Part shown: piece after piece, positions 27,095-35,442 of the stretch
Layout: each line of letters starts with the position of its first letter
How positions within the stretch are numbered: position 1 is the stretch's first letter
Source of the DNA: Spartobacteria bacterium LR76
GTDB taxonomy: Bacteria; Verrucomicrobiota; Verrucomicrobiia; Chthoniobacterales; Terrimicrobiaceae
Direction of reading: 5' to 3'
Assembly (NCBI GenBank): GCA_003054655.1
Contig: QAYZ01000014.1
Span: 248,001-312,000 of the forward strand
DNA length: 64,000 bases
Position numbers and translations under genes: made by a program
Notes under the pieces: generated by a model
What the model was told of the DNA's origin: nothing
The model's database searches: none
The model's input: only the letters and a program-made list of their open reading frames with translations

Positions 27095-27949
27095 GTGATC
27101 TCACTGCAAAATCCCGGGGCCGACATCTTCGTCCCGGACGGGCTTCCGGTCGCGGAAGCGGCCCGGCGGATCACGCATCTGGCCATCGGAGCGCACCAGG
27201 ATGACCTGGAGTTCATGGCCTATCATGGGATCGTGACCTGCTATGACCGGCCCGGCTGGTCGTTTGGCGGGGTCACCTGCACCGACGGAGCAGGCAGCGC
27301 AAGGCAGGGCCTCTATGCGGAGAAAACGGATGAGGAAATGCGCAGCATTCGCGGCGAAGAGCAGCGCGCAGCAGCCCGTCTCGGGCGCTATGGCTTGATG
27401 GTGCAATTGGGACACTCGACGAAAACACTGAAGACCGCTGCGTCCAATCCTCTGACACCGGACTTGATGGCGCTCTTCTCCGCCGTCTCCCCGCGGGTGG
27501 TCTACACGCACAATCCCGCTGACAAGCACGAGACGCATCTCCACGTCTTTGCCGCCGTCATCGAGGCTTTGCGCAGCCTCCCGGCGGAAAAGCGTCCCAT
27601 GCGTGTGTACGGATGCGAAGTCTGGCGTGGCCTGGACTGGATGGAGGATTCGGAGAAGGTGGTTCACGATGTCAGCCCCCGCCCGGAGCTGGCCGCCGCT
27701 CTGAATCAGCTCTTCGATTCGCAAATTTCCGGCGGCAAGAACTACGGTCTGGCTACCGAGGGGCGCCGCCGGGCCAACGCGACCTATCTCGCCGCACATC
27801 ATGTCGATCACGTGACGCACGCTTCCTACGCCATGGACCTCACGCCGCTTGTCCGGGATGCGGCGCTCGATCCCGTGGACTACACGCAGGGATTCATCGA
27901 GCGGTTCCGCAGCGACGTATCCATGAAGCTTCGGCGGGCGCTGAGGTGA
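27095..27949 (+). CDS. PIG-L family N-deacetylase
   Basis: 284 residues. IGAHQDDLEF (His34, Asp36-Asp37) and THNPADKHETHLHVF (His145, His148, His150) are the zinc-binding and catalytic motifs of the GlcNAc-PI de-N-acetylase family, which removes acetyl from GlcNAc-containing compounds. The GTG start is preceded by AGAAAGGA at a good distance. It lies 8 bases before nagB. That pairing suggests that it makes glucosamine or glucosamine-6-phosphate for NagB, taking the place of NagA; this is inference, because PIG-L enzymes also act on mycothiol-, bacillithiol- and chitobiose-type substrates. Confidence 0.85.
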   Translation: MISLQNPGADIFVPDGLPVAEAARRITHLAIGAHQDDLEFMAYHGIVTCYDRPGWSFGGVTCTDGAGSARQGLYAEKTDEEMRSIRGEEQRAAARLGRYGLMVQLGHSTKTLKTAASNPLTPDLMALFSAVSPRVVYTHNPADKHETHLHVFAAVIEALRSLPAEKRPMRVYGCEVWRGLDWMEDSEKVVHDVSPRPELAAALNQLFDSQISGGKNYGLATEGRRRANATYLAAHHVDHVTHASYAMDLTPLVRDAALDPVDYTQGFIERFRSDVSMKLRRALR

Positions 27950-27957
27950 TAAGAGTT

Positions 27958-28848
27958 ATGGAAGTTGCCATTCACGCCAGCGAAGCCGAAGCCTGCCGCG
28001 ACGCAGCCCGGCAGATTGCCGCTCTCATCTGCCGCAAACCCGATGCCGTTCTCGGCTTGGCGACGGGCCGGTCGCCTCTCGGTGTTTATGCCGAGCTGAT
28101 CCGGATGCATCGGAACGACGGTCTGGATTTCTCCCGGGCCACCACGTTCAACCTCGATGAGTATGTGGGCCTCCGTCCCAGTCATCCCTCGTCCTACAAT
28201 CACTTCATGTGGACGAATTTCTTTGATCACATCAACGTGAATCCCGCCCGGGTCTTTCTGCCGTCGGGCACCGTGGAGGGAAGGGACGTCGAGGGGTTTT
28301 GTCAAAGATACGAGGCGGAGATCGCCCGGGCCGGCGGCATCGATATGCAGATCCTCGGGATCGGTTCCGACGGGCATATCGGATTCAACGAACCGGGGTC
28401 GTCGCTGGCATCGCGCACGAGGATCAAGACACTGACCGCACGCACCCGCCAGGACAACGCACCTTATTTTCAGACGATCGAGGAGGTTCCGTATCACGTC
28501 ATCACCATGGGTGTCGGCACCATCATGGATGCGAGGAGCGTGCTGTTGATGGCCTTTGGCACCAGCAAGGCAAAGGCTGTCGGCGGCTGCGTCGAGGGGG
28601 CGATTTCCGCGGCATTGCCGGCCTCGATCCTGCAAATGCACCCGCGGGCGATCATCCTGCTCGACGAAGATTCCGCAGACTGCCTTTCCCGGAAAGACTA
28701 CTATCGCTGGGTGCTCGATCACAAACCCGCCTGGCAGCATTCCTCTCTGGGTCGGAGTCGAAGCGGCGAGGACGGCCCTTCTGCGATACCGGCTCCCGAG
28801 CGGCTCCGCAAGGCGGTTGACGGGAGCGGAACTGGTAATACCGATTAA
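27958..28848 (+). CDS. nagB: Glucosamine-6-phosphate deaminase
   Basis: 296 residues from the ATG at 27958. The same frame is open upstream but that part overlaps the PIG-L gene and is not coding. FNLDEYVG (Asp67, the ring-opening base) and GIGSDGHIGFNEPG at 134-147 are diagnostic of NagB. The reaction is glucosamine-6-phosphate to fructose-6-phosphate and ammonia, in the cytoplasm. The protein is about 30 residues longer than E. coli NagB, with a Ser/Arg-rich C-terminal tail after DHKPAWQHSS. It forms an operon with the PIG-L gene. Confidence 0.9.
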   Translation: MEVAIHASEAEACRDAARQIAALICRKPDAVLGLATGRSPLGVYAELIRMHRNDGLDFSRATTFNLDEYVGLRPSHPSSYNHFMWTNFFDHINVNPARVFLPSGTVEGRDVEGFCQRYEAEIARAGGIDMQILGIGSDGHIGFNEPGSSLASRTRIKTLTARTRQDNAPYFQTIEEVPYHVITMGVGTIMDARSVLLMAFGTSKAKAVGGCVEGAISAALPASILQMHPRAIILLDEDSADCLSRKDYYRWVLDHKPAWQHSSLGRSRSGEDGPSAIPAPERLRKAVDGSGTGNTD

Positions 28849-29048
28849 TCTTCTCCGGTGGTTTCGGAAAAGAGATATCCCTCCCCAAAGTCGCTCGATT
28901 TTGCTATCACTCCCGCGAGACGCATGGGGTCGCCTTTTTCCTTCATGACCGCTTTCGACGTAAAACCTCCCCATCAGTTCTCACTCGCATTTTCTCCGAA
29001 AGGGCACGGATCAGGAATCTTGAATCCCAAAACGAATAAGGAACCAAA

Positions 29049-30218
29049 ATGAAGATATCTCGCACTGAACTAGCCGATTTTTACCGTAAGGGACTGCTTG
29101 AGGACATCGTGCCATTCTGGTTTCCGCGCAGCGTGGACCGGGAGCATGGTGGCTACTTTACCTGCCTGGACCGCGACGGTTCGCTGATGCAGTCGGACAA
29201 GGCCGTATGGTTCCAGGGGCGCATGGCGTGGATGCTGGCCACGCTGTATGACAGGATGGAGCGGCGCGAGCAATGGCTGGCCGATGCGCGAAGCGGCGTG
29301 GAGTTTCTGAGTCGGCATTGTTTTGATGCGGACGGGCGCATGTTTTACTCGGTCACGGCGGAGGGCAGGCCCTTGCGCAAGCGCAGATATCTTTTCTCCG
29401 AGTGTTTCGCCATCATCGCTTTCGCCGCGTACGGCAGAGCCTCTGGGGAAACTGCGTATATCGAAAAGGCGCAGGAATTATTCCGCCTCGTTTTGAAGTA
29501 TCATCGTACGCCGGGCTTGCTTGAGCCGAAGGTCAACCCCGAGGTGCGTCCTTCCAAAGGGCTCGCCATGCCGATGATCCTGCTGGTGACGGCGCAGGAA
29601 TTGCGCAAGGCAGGCGGGCTGCCGCTCTGTGACGAGGTGATCCGGGAGTGCATCGAGGAGATCGGGCGCGACTTTTTCAAACCGGAGTTCTCTGCCGTGC
29701 TGGAGATGGTGGGGCCGCATGGCGAATTTCTCGATACGCTGGACGGGCGATGCCTTAACCCCGGGCACTCGATCGAGGCGGGCTGGTTCATTCTTGAGGA
29801 GGCGAGAGTGCGGGGAGAGGATCCGGAGCTTGTCCGCCTCGGTACGCAGATTATCGACTGCTCGCTGCAATGGGGATGGGACGCCACGCATGGAGGGATG
29901 CTGTATTTTCGCGATGTTCGCGACCTCCCCTGCACGGAGTACTGGCACGACATGAAGTTCTGGTGGCCCCATAATGAAGCCCTTATCGCGACCCTGCTGG
30001 CCTGGGAACTGACCGGAGAGGAACGCTATCTGGAGTGGCACGAGCGGGTGCGCGAATGGACCTACTCCCACTTTCCCGATCGGGAACATGGCGAGTGGTA
30101 CGGATATCTGCACCGCGACGGCAGCGTATCCACGACAGTGAAGGGGACGATGTACAAGGGGTTCTTCCATATCCCGCGGATGAATCTGGTCTGCTGGGAG
30201 ATCCTGACACGGATGTAG
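29049..30218 (+). CDS. N-acylglucosamine 2-epimerase (AGE) family protein
   Basis: 389 residues, the usual length of AGE-fold epimerases. Family features are WFQGRMAWMLATLYD near the N-terminus, LEPKVNPEVRPSKGLAMPMI in the middle, and LNPGHSIEAGWFILEEAR and DMKFWWPHNEALIA near the C-terminus, which hold the catalytic histidines of the (alpha/alpha)6 barrel. AAGGA just upstream of the ATG is a Shine-Dalgarno. The enzyme interconverts GlcNAc and ManNAc, or acts on glucose/mannose or cellobiose in relatives. The context with nagB and GH20 favours an amino sugar. Confidence 0.85.
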   Translation: MKISRTELADFYRKGLLEDIVPFWFPRSVDREHGGYFTCLDRDGSLMQSDKAVWFQGRMAWMLATLYDRMERREQWLADARSGVEFLSRHCFDADGRMFYSVTAEGRPLRKRRYLFSECFAIIAFAAYGRASGETAYIEKAQELFRLVLKYHRTPGLLEPKVNPEVRPSKGLAMPMILLVTAQELRKAGGLPLCDEVIRECIEEIGRDFFKPEFSAVLEMVGPHGEFLDTLDGRCLNPGHSIEAGWFILEEARVRGEDPELVRLGTQIIDCSLQWGWDATHGGMLYFRDVRDLPCTEYWHDMKFWWPHNEALIATLLAWELTGEERYLEWHERVREWTYSHFPDREHGEWYGYLHRDGSVSTTVKGTMYKGFFHIPRMNLVCWEILTRM

Positions 30219-30233
30219 CCGCAGGGTGTCCGG

Positions 30234-30260
30234 CCCCCGACCCACCCGAAAGGGCGGGGG
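30234..30260 (+). terminator. Possible hairpin after the AGE epimerase gene
   Basis: CCCCCG and CGGGGG form 6-bp arms between the convergent epimerase and GH20 genes. An alternative fold of the same region (30241-30258) has a GAAA tetraloop closed by CCC/GGG pairs. No T-run follows, so this is a weak terminator call. Confidence 0.3.
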
Positions 30261-30297
30261 ACGATGATGCGGGCGTCCTCGATGCGGGGAGGGAAAA

Positions 30298-32175
30298 TCA
30301 CATGGAGGAACTGGCGCGCGCGTAGGTGAAGAACGAGTTCTGTGCTTCGGTCCAGAGGGGGCGCGGTTCTTCCTCCAGTTCGGGGATGCGCCTCGCTTCA
30401 TCCTGGCAATGTTCTTCCAGCGCCGTTCGCAGGCTCTCCAGCCGGGAGATCAAGCCGGCATACCTGCGCTCGATCACATCCCAACCCCATGGCTTGTGCC
30501 ATTCGCCCCAGACAGCCCGGTGGAGAAGCGCGAGCTTGCGCACGCCTTCCAATGTCTGGGGAACCGTTTCCCCCAGCATCCTGCCGAGGCCGGCCCGATC
30601 CCGGTCCCGATACATTCGCCCGACGTCAAGGTGCAAACGAGACTTCACGGCCAGTGTCACGGTCAGTTGGCGAATAAACTCCAGATGGAGATCGGGCTTC
30701 CTTTCCTGAAAATGTGCCAGCCTTTCCGCCAAGGCTTCGCATCGGGCTGGCATCTCTGTCGGCACGTGCTTTTCCAGAAAGTTCAGCAGAGGGTCGTGCC
30801 AGAGAACCCACTGGCCGAAATTGGTGGAATGTCCCCCTTCATACTCGTGCCCGGTATTCGGGTCCAGCTCGCCGCCCACCAGCAAGGCGTCCCAACTCGG
30901 GATGTCAAAGTCGTCGAAACGCCCGGCGGCCTCGGTCGCCGTGCCGTAGGCGCACTCTGCAAAATACTGAACCGCAGGCAGGATGGAGACGGGGTCCATC
31001 TCCGCGCCGTCATCGCCCCATATCGTTAGCATGGCCTCTTTCAATCCCGCTTCGCGGGCTGACTTCATCCCCGCTCCGATGGTGGCAAAAGCTCGCGGAT
31101 AGCAGGTCCAGAAACGCCCCCAGCACCATGCTCCCGCCGCAAAGACAGGTTCCTTGCCGAGTTTCCGATGTCTCTCGATCCAGTCGACGTAAAATTCCGG
31201 ATCGGAATGATAATAATCCCAGTAAACCAGGTCCACTGGCCCCGGAATCTCCGCCGCGACATGCGCTGGGACCTGTGACTCCCGGTCATAATAGTCGTCG
31301 GTGGCCGATCCCAGCCGGAAGTACATGTCGCTCCAGATCATGGGCTGCAGCCCTCTCTCCGAGCAGAGCTTCACCACGGTGCGCAGATGCGTGCTTAGCA
31401 GGTCAAACGGCCGCCGGTCTCCATTGAGCAGCCGGTAGCGCCCCAGGCCGATGCCGTGGGCTTCATCCATTCCCACGTGAATGCGCCGGGAGCGAAAGCA
31501 TGACGAAACAGCGTCGAGCATTTTCTCGATAAGGCTCCGAACGCCGGGATCGTCCACGAGCAACACGGCCGGGGTGTCGGCCAGCGCGGCGTAGGCCGGC
31601 CATTGGAGGATCTTTTCTAGGTGGCCCAGGGTCTGGATGCAGGGCACTACTTCGATGCCCAGGAGATCTCCATAGCGGTCGATCTCCTGCAGCTCCTCCT
31701 TGCGGTAGCGCCCCCGGCAGTAGCCAAAAAATGGCTCCCCCTCGATCTCATAGACATCCTCCATGTAGAGCTGAATGGTATTGACTCCCATCAGCGCAAA
31801 ATGGCGAAACAGGCGCTTGAGGCTTTCGACCGTGAGCACGGCATTGCGCGATACGTCCAGCATCACCCCGAGCGAGGAGAAGGGCGTATATTCTCCGGCG
31901 GCGACTTCAGCGCCCATTATCGCTGCCCCCAGCCCCCGAAATGCATCGCATTTCCTGGCATGGGAGATTTCGATCCCGGATGATGTGCGGGTGAGACGAA
32001 AGCCCGGCCGGTCCTCTCCCTGCCGAAAGGAAATCTCAATCTCCCCGCCCTCTGCGGGAAAGCGCTCCGGCTGGCTGGCTGCGATCTCCCTGAGGCCTCC
32101 GGTCAACTCTCCCGCCGTTTCCCAAACCAGGGAAAACCGCCGGGCTGGCTCCTGTGTCTTGATCAATGTGTTCAT
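30298..32175 (-). CDS. GH20-type beta-N-acetylhexosaminidase
   Basis: 625 residues from the ATG at 32175; the frame continues upstream to 32256 but that part lies inside the transporter gene. A beta-rich N-terminal domain is followed by a TIM barrel starting near residue 100 (GVMLDVSRNAVLTVESLKRL). RIHVGMDEAHGIG at 233-243 gives the adjacent Asp237-Glu238 pair used for substrate-assisted catalysis in GH20. A helical C-terminal region of about 150 residues follows. There is no signal peptide, so it probably cleaves imported GlcNAc-containing oligosaccharides. It lies just downstream of a transporter gene on the same strand. Confidence 0.8.
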   Translation of the reverse strand: MNTLIKTQEPARRFSLVWETAGELTGGLREIAASQPERFPAEGGEIEISFRQGEDRPGFRLTRTSSGIEISHARKCDAFRGLGAAIMGAEVAAGEYTPFSSLGVMLDVSRNAVLTVESLKRLFRHFALMGVNTIQLYMEDVYEIEGEPFFGYCRGRYRKEELQEIDRYGDLLGIEVVPCIQTLGHLEKILQWPAYAALADTPAVLLVDDPGVRSLIEKMLDAVSSCFRSRRIHVGMDEAHGIGLGRYRLLNGDRRPFDLLSTHLRTVVKLCSERGLQPMIWSDMYFRLGSATDDYYDRESQVPAHVAAEIPGPVDLVYWDYYHSDPEFYVDWIERHRKLGKEPVFAAGAWCWGRFWTCYPRAFATIGAGMKSAREAGLKEAMLTIWGDDGAEMDPVSILPAVQYFAECAYGTATEAAGRFDDFDIPSWDALLVGGELDPNTGHEYEGGHSTNFGQWVLWHDPLLNFLEKHVPTEMPARCEALAERLAHFQERKPDLHLEFIRQLTVTLAVKSRLHLDVGRMYRDRDRAGLGRMLGETVPQTLEGVRKLALLHRAVWGEWHKPWGWDVIERRYAGLISRLESLRTALEEHCQDEARRIPELEEEPRPLWTEAQNSFFTYARASSSM

Positions 32176-32197
32176 TAAAGTCTTTTCTCTCTGCCGG

Positions 32198-33577
32198 TCA
32201 GGCGGGAGGCATGTAGTGGTCGGGTCCTCCCAGTTTTTTAAACTCCCGATAGACATGCCATGTGATCCCGAGGGCCAGAATGCTCAGGACCAGGCCCGCC
32301 AGGAATGTGTAGTGGAAGACGCCGTCTGTCCGGTCCAGGATGCCGCCCATCAGCGGAGCCATGGACATGTTTGCCAAAGCCATGCCAATGCCCGCCGCCG
32401 AGGAAAACTGCGCAAACTTAAGCTGGGGAAACAGGCGCTGGCCGAGTGAGGCAACACAGGTGAAGTATAGCCCCGACACCACGCCATGCATCACCCAGCC
32501 TGTCAGAAAGGTCGGCGCATCCGTGATGAAATGGCTGCCCCATGCGGCTACGAGAACATACGCTCCCAGCGAGACCATCACCATTCGCAGCGGATGAAAG
32601 AGATCGACCAGCCAGCCGATGAAATACGACAGGACGAACGAGATCAGGAAGGTTAGAGCCATGGCCTTCCCATAGGCATCCATGTTCACCCCGAGGCTTT
32701 GAGCGTAGGGGATGCTAAACATGTTCACCGGCCCAAAGGCCATCCCGGCCAGCATAAAGATCCCGAAGATGGAGACATAATAGGGATTGGAAAAGCACTC
32801 CCGGAAATACTGGCCAATCCCATGCAGCCACGCGTGCCGGGGCTTCTCCTCAACCGCGCCGACCGCAGGATATGCCCCCTCCTTGACCTTCAGGCAGACA
32901 AGCATGAACGCCGCGCCGTAAAAGATGCCGACAGCGACCAGGATAAGGGTATAGTGATCGGGGATCTTTCCCATCAGCCAGAAGTTGAAGATCATCCCGT
33001 CGATCAGGCTGACGGCTCGGAAAAGCCCGTAGAACCTGCCCAGCAAGGACTGAGGCACGACATCATTGATCAGGCCGCCCAGCACGGCCTGGCCTGCCAC
33101 GGTCGCAAACTCAAACATCGCCCAGAACGAGGCAAACACAGCCAGTGCGATAATCTTTTCGCTGGCCGCGATTCCGGCACCGTCCGCCCAGCCCTGGAGC
33201 GAACGCGCCAGGAGCGGAGTCACACCCATCCCGATCATGCTTAGCGCCCCGATCGGTGTCGTGAATAAAAGAAACGGCAGCCGCCGCCCACGGGGGCTCC
33301 GGTGTCGATCTGACATCACGCTCACGATGGGGCCCAGGATCAAGGTAAAGGCGGCCGGCACGGAAACCAGGAGCAGCCCGAACAGAAGATTGGGCACTGC
33401 AAGATGCGTCATGTACCACTGAGCCATGGGGACGACCGATCGGTCCCTCATCGACCAGGAAAAATCGCCCAGCAAAAGCCAGACGAACAAGGCGGTGAGA
33501 CCCGCCGAAGTGTATGTCAACGTGCCGGCACGCCACGTGCGTCCGGCAGGCGGTGAACCTTGCGAACTCCAATACAT
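32198..33577 (-). CDS. MFS (GPH-like) sugar transporter
   Basis: 459 residues with about 12 hydrophobic segments. SDRHRSPRGRRLPFLLF between helices 2 and 3 is the GPH/MFS loop also seen in the other two transporters of this window. The stop lies 22 bases before the GH20 start, so the two are cotranscribed. It probably brings in the GlcNAc-containing saccharide processed by GH20, PIG-L and NagB. Substrate not determinable. Confidence 0.8.
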   Translation of the reverse strand: MYWSSQGSPPAGRTWRAGTLTYTSAGLTALFVWLLLGDFSWSMRDRSVVPMAQWYMTHLAVPNLLFGLLLVSVPAAFTLILGPIVSVMSDRHRSPRGRRLPFLLFTTPIGALSMIGMGVTPLLARSLQGWADGAGIAASEKIIALAVFASFWAMFEFATVAGQAVLGGLINDVVPQSLLGRFYGLFRAVSLIDGMIFNFWLMGKIPDHYTLILVAVGIFYGAAFMLVCLKVKEGAYPAVGAVEEKPRHAWLHGIGQYFRECFSNPYYVSIFGIFMLAGMAFGPVNMFSIPYAQSLGVNMDAYGKAMALTFLISFVLSYFIGWLVDLFHPLRMVMVSLGAYVLVAAWGSHFITDAPTFLTGWVMHGVVSGLYFTCVASLGQRLFPQLKFAQFSSAAGIGMALANMSMAPLMGGILDRTDGVFHYTFLAGLVLSILALGITWHVYREFKKLGGPDHYMPPA

Positions 33578-33585
33578 GACGGCTC

Positions 33586-34284
33586 CTACGGATTCACGGG
33601 GATTTTTCCCACGTGCCCGTCAAAATAGAGGCCGTTGCGGAAGAGTCCATGCACTGGTTTGTCCGCTATCGTGGGCAGCCCGACGTAGGCCGACCCAGCC
33701 GGGGCAGCCTTTTGGTCAAATTCCCAGAGCGCCAGAGATGAGGCCGGCCGGGCGATGCTCGCATATAACTGAGGCTCCGATCCCGCCTTTCCCGCCAGGG
33801 CCGGGAAGCCGTAAATCGTGACTTTGGCTCCGCTGGTGACTTCCACGTCGCCAAAGGATGGCACTTGATAAAGCTGCCCGCTGTCATTGCCTTTCATGGT
33901 CGTCTTCCACGACGGGCAGGTGAGCACCTTTGCCCGTTGGGAGCCGCTCGTTAATTCCGGCAGCCCCAGGTAGGGCGCGAGAAATGTCCCGATTGATGCC
34001 GTCTGGCCCTGGCCATACCACGCCGTTTGCATGGTCCACAAAGGCCCGGGCAGCCTTCCATCATGTTCGTTTGCATAATATCGGAGAGCCAGTCCGACCT
34101 GGCGGAGATTGGCGGCGCAGACCACCTGCTGCGCATTCTGACGGATTACCTTGATTCCGGAAAAAAGCAGCGCGACCAAAATAAACATCACCGCAACCGT
34201 CACGCTTAATTCCACGACGGTAAAACCACCCTGCGCTGCTGCTTTGAATGAGCGAAGCCGGAACCCCTCTTGCATGATTTCCAT
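33586..34284 (-). CDS. Prepilin-type protein with H-X9-DG motif
   Basis: 232 residues from the ATG at 34284, which has a very strong Shine-Dalgarno (AAGGAGGAG just upstream). The frame is open further upstream but that stretch overlaps the divergent LacI gene. AQGGFTVVELSVTVAVMF is a prepilin cleavage and methylation site followed by a helix. QQVVCAANLRQVGLALRYYANEHDG is the conserved region of the large Planctomycetes-Verrucomicrobia prepilin family. The C-terminus HGLFRNGLYFDGH is an exact H-X9-DG motif. It ends 8 bases from the transporter gene, so it may be the first gene of the transporter-GH20 transcript. A LacI operator lies upstream. Confidence 0.85.
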   Translation of the reverse strand: MEIMQEGFRLRSFKAAAQGGFTVVELSVTVAVMFILVALLFSGIKVIRQNAQQVVCAANLRQVGLALRYYANEHDGRLPGPLWTMQTAWYGQGQTASIGTFLAPYLGLPELTSGSQRAKVLTCPSWKTTMKGNDSGQLYQVPSFGDVEVTSGAKVTIYGFPALAGKAGSEPQLYASIARPASSLALWEFDQKAAPAGSAYVGLPTIADKPVHGLFRNGLYFDGHVGKIPVNP

Positions 34285-34321
34285 TCTCCTCCTTTTTGGC
34301 TTGTTGACAAATGATTGATTG

Positions 34322-34335
34322 TTTACACGGGTGAG
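34322..34335 (+). promoter_or_regulatory. LacI-type operator, site 1
   Basis: TTTACACGGGTGAG is immediately upstream of the LacI gene start and 38 bases from the divergent prepilin start. It fits T-x-AC-x-CG-x-GT-x-A with the central CG typical of LacI operators. Site 2 is its exact reverse complement and site 3 differs at two bases. Confidence 0.7.
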
Positions 34336-34336
34336 T

Positions 34337-35368
34337 ATGGTCGCTCGTCGCGTTACGCAGAAGGACATCGCCGTGCGCGCGGGCGTGGATCGGGCGACTG
34401 TTTCATTAGCCCTCCGCAAGCATCCCAGCATCCCTCGCTCCACTCGCGAGCGCATTATTAGGATCGCGGAGGAAATCGGCTATGTGCCTGATCCCATGCT
34501 CACCGCCCTGTCCCAATATCGCCATAGTCTGCGACCTGCGGTTTATCATGGCGTTCTGGCTTGGCTGGTCCGGGAGAATTCGGAGTGGGAAGAGTCTCCT
34601 CACTATCTCGATTATTTCTCCGGCGCTAAGAGCCGTGCCGCATCGCATGGCTATCAGCTCGAGACGGTCACTTTTGATGGTCATAAAATGAAGGCGGATC
34701 GCATGGCCTCGATTCTGAGCGCGAGGAGCATCGCAGGCATTTTGCTCTGTCCGCAGCCCATGCATCACAAGGAGTTTGATTTTCCCTGGGAGGATTTCGC
34801 CGCGGTGACATTTGGCTACTCCCTGGCGAAGCCCGAGCTTCATACTGTCACCGGGGCGCATTATCGCTCCGTCCGCAGGGTAATCCAGGAACTGAACCGA
34901 AGAAACTACCGGAGAATCGGCCTCGCCTCCAGCCGGGGTAATGATGCGCGCGTCGACAATACCTACCTGGCGGGCTACCTAAGCAGCGAGTTCCCCAAAT
35001 CGGGCAAAATGTTCTGCCAGCCGTTTTACGACGAGCAATTCGGTTTTGAGAAGTCGTCCTTTCTAGCGTGGCTTCATCGGGAAAAACCCGACGTCATCCT
35101 GACCAATGAGTTTGAACTGGTCCCTCGCTATCTTCAGGAAGCGGGGATCGATGTTCCTGGCCAGATCGGCGTGGTTTGCGCAAGTATCCCCAAGCCCGGC
35201 ACTCAACTGACCGGCATTGTGGAAAACTCCATCCATATCGGAGAGATCGCCATCGATTTCCTCATCGCGATGATCAACCGCGGAGAACGCGGTATTCCCG
35301 AGTACCCGCAGCGTATCCACGTGGAGGGAAAGTGGACGGAGGGGGCCACATTGCGCCCCCGGCCTTAG
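34337..35368 (+). CDS. LacI-family transcriptional regulator
   Basis: 343 residues from the ATG at 34337; a TTG at 34319 is possible but lies inside the operator. Residues 4-52 are the DNA-binding domain (VTQKDIAVRAGVDRATVSLALRKHPSI and the hinge ERIIRIAEEIGYVPD). The rest is a sugar-binding sensor (segments AGILLCPQPMH and VPGQIGVVCASI). Three matched operator sites occur beside it, after its own stop, and before the PEP-CTERM/heparinase genes, so it should control the 33.6-40.9 kb locus as a repressor induced by a sugar or uronate. Confidence 0.9.
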   Translation: MVARRVTQKDIAVRAGVDRATVSLALRKHPSIPRSTRERIIRIAEEIGYVPDPMLTALSQYRHSLRPAVYHGVLAWLVRENSEWEESPHYLDYFSGAKSRAASHGYQLETVTFDGHKMKADRMASILSARSIAGILLCPQPMHHKEFDFPWEDFAAVTFGYSLAKPELHTVTGAHYRSVRRVIQELNRRNYRRIGLASSRGNDARVDNTYLAGYLSSEFPKSGKMFCQPFYDEQFGFEKSSFLAWLHREKPDVILTNEFELVPRYLQEAGIDVPGQIGVVCASIPKPGTQLTGIVENSIHIGEIAIDFLIAMINRGERGIPEYPQRIHVEGKWTEGATLRPRP

Positions 35369-35382
35369 CCTGGTACAACTCG

Positions 35383-35396
35383 CTCACCCGTGTAAA
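35383..35396 (-). promoter_or_regulatory. LacI-type operator, site 2
   Basis: CTCACCCGTGTAAA is the exact reverse complement of site 1 (14 of 14 bases). It lies between the LacI gene and the 2-hydroxyacid dehydrogenase start at 35443, a position suited to repression of that gene. Confidence 0.7.
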
Positions 35397-35442
35397 TTAC
35401 AGCCATGTTGCCGGGGAAAAGGCGCGGCGCAACATTGGAAAA

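Noticed and set aside
27613-27957. Upstream extension of nagB
   Set aside because: Overlaps the PIG-L gene in another frame and adds Arg-rich non-NagB sequence; the ATG at 27958 gives a normal NagB start.
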